A stretch of 41,883 nt of DNA from an uncultured Muribaculaceae bacterium. GTDB taxonomy: Bacteria > Bacteroidota > Bacteroidia > Bacteroidales > Muribaculaceae. The notes beneath the pieces were generated by a model. That model was not told the origin of the DNA. It made no database searches and saw only the letters and a list, made by a program, of their open reading frames with translations. This document shows positions 41,354 through 41,883 of this stretch, one piece after another. Numbering within the stretch: position 1 is the first letter of the stretch; every line of letters starts with the position of its first letter. The position numbers were made by a program, and so were the translations under genes. Location of the stretch: the NCBI GenBank assembly GCA_947176745.1, contig CAMWRV010000022.1, positions 1-41,883 on the forward strand, written 5' to 3'.

Positions 41354-41740
41354 TCAGAAGTCATTGACGATGCGTTTGATACCGTTTTTAAGTACTGACT
41401 TATTGAAATTTATCACTAATCCGACCCTTTTGTCAGCAATGCGAAGATATGTAAGAAGCTGCTTGTAGAACAATGGATTGTCGTTCTCTGTAGCTTTCAA
41501 TTCCAGTATTATTTCGTTTTCGACAACAATATCGGCTCTGTATGCGGTATCAAGTTTGATTCCTTTGTATGTCAAAGGTATTTCAACTTCTTTCTCGGCA
41601 CGAAGGTTGCAAAGTTTAAGTTCCTGTAGCAGCGCGATCTTATATGTGTGTTCAAGGAGCCCCGGACCCAGATTGCGATGCACTTCAATCGCACAGTTGA
41701 TAATTACTCCGGTCAGGTCATTTAAAAGTTTCCTATCCAT
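41354..41740 (-). CDS. GxxExxY-family protein
   Basis: Start at 41740 (MDRKLLNDLTGVIINCAIEV), giving 128 residues, the family's usual length; a 20-codon longer frame exists. The name motif is visible as GLLEHTY (27-33). A later YRADIVVENEIILELKA holds a D...ExK core, since this family has a PD-(D/E)xK fold. No function is established that I know of. The gene is bracketed by related hairpin repeats: the array just past its stop, and another unit upstream at 41797-41883. Confidence 0.9.
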   Translation of the reverse strand: MDRKLLNDLTGVIINCAIEVHRNLGPGLLEHTYKIALLQELKLCNLRAEKEVEIPLTYKGIKLDTAYRADIVVENEIILELKATENDNPLFYKQLLTYLRIADKRVGLVINFNKSVLKNGIKRIVNDF

Positions 41741-41796
41741 ATAAGTTTTTCGTGCATAATGCACACTGATGTCGCCGGTTTTCTCCTCTTGTAACC

Positions 41797-41883
41797 TCAC
41801 GCGTATCGTAACCTCACGCTGAGGCGTAGAGGTATGCTTTGTGTTGTTATCAGAACTCTGCGGCTCTGCGTCTCTCTGCGAGA
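41797..41883. repeat. Further hairpin repeat unit, cut by the window edge
   Basis: CCTCACGC..., then GTATGCTTTGTGTTGTTATCAGAACTCTGCGG in part and CTCTCTGCGAGA, as in the TTATCAGAA-loop units of the array at 40772-41333. It lies upstream of the GxxExxY gene, so the gene is bracketed. Confidence 0.8.

Noticed and set aside
40767..41468. Long plus-strand frames across the repeat array
   Set aside because: They translate the hairpin repeats in different phases and give repetitive peptides without homology; typical of repeat artefacts.
1..41883. Insertion sequences or transposase genes
   Set aside because: I found no transposase-like frame on either strand; the only recombinase is the tyrosine integrase.

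Overview
The window looks like a chromosomal segment of a member of the Bacteroidales, possibly Muribaculaceae-like, though the family cannot be fixed by reading alone. Supporting signs are many promoter boxes of the Bacteroidetes type (TAnnTTTGC, sometimes with TTTG or TTG 19-20 bp upstream), a CTnDOT-like tyrosine integrase, a DUF3871 protein, SCxDDD-type lipoproteins, a GlsB/OlsB-like acyltransferase and a C-terminal tail of the type IX secretion kind.

Layout. (1) 1-6162: AT-rich end of an integrated mobile element on the minus strand: partial DUF3871 protein, SF2 helicase-like protein, two unknown proteins and a tyrosine integrase next to a tRNA-Phe gene. (2) 6162-10975: the tRNA-Phe gene, disrupted by a 41-nt hairpin in its D-loop, then a small accessory island (HepT/MntA toxin-antitoxin and a NERD nuclease-SF1 helicase, the latter two genes sharing a related leader), two envelope genes and tRNA-Lys. 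(3) 11.3-24.9 kb: GC-richer core genes (OmpA/TPR lipoprotein, polA, trmH-family methyltransferase, nadA, membrane protein, LPG-synthase-like flippase, glucosaminidase, cytidine deaminase, lipoprotein, acyltransferase, ychF). Between nadA and 18.97 kb lies a 1.5 kb region without an obvious gene, holding a dense cluster of DnaA-box-like 9-mers beside an AT-rich stretch (candidate replication origin), a 26-bp perfect palindrome and an orphan promoter. (4) 24.97-40.7 kb: a surface-glycan locus read leftwards, with six glycosyltransferases, a hexapeptide acyltransferase, an O-antigen polymerase/ligase and a secreted protein. (5) 40.77 kb to the end: hairpin-forming repeats around a GxxExxY-family gene.

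The most interesting content is inside the glycan locus. A soluble histidine kinase overlaps a gene encoding a receiver domain fused to an Mrr-type PD-(D/E)xK nuclease, a two-component system whose output appears to be DNA cleavage; it resembles Detocs defence logic but is reduced to two genes. Two separate AAA/ABC-type ATPase genes, each followed by a small gene with a possible (D/E)x(K/R) nuclease core, flank the O-antigen polymerase in what looks like one continuous transcription unit with the glycosyltransferases. A decayed copy of the start of the histidine kinase lies on the other side of the acyltransferase gene, so this part of the locus has been rearranged. I infer that the locus combines phage-receptor (surface glycan) variation with nuclease-based defence; no function has been tested.
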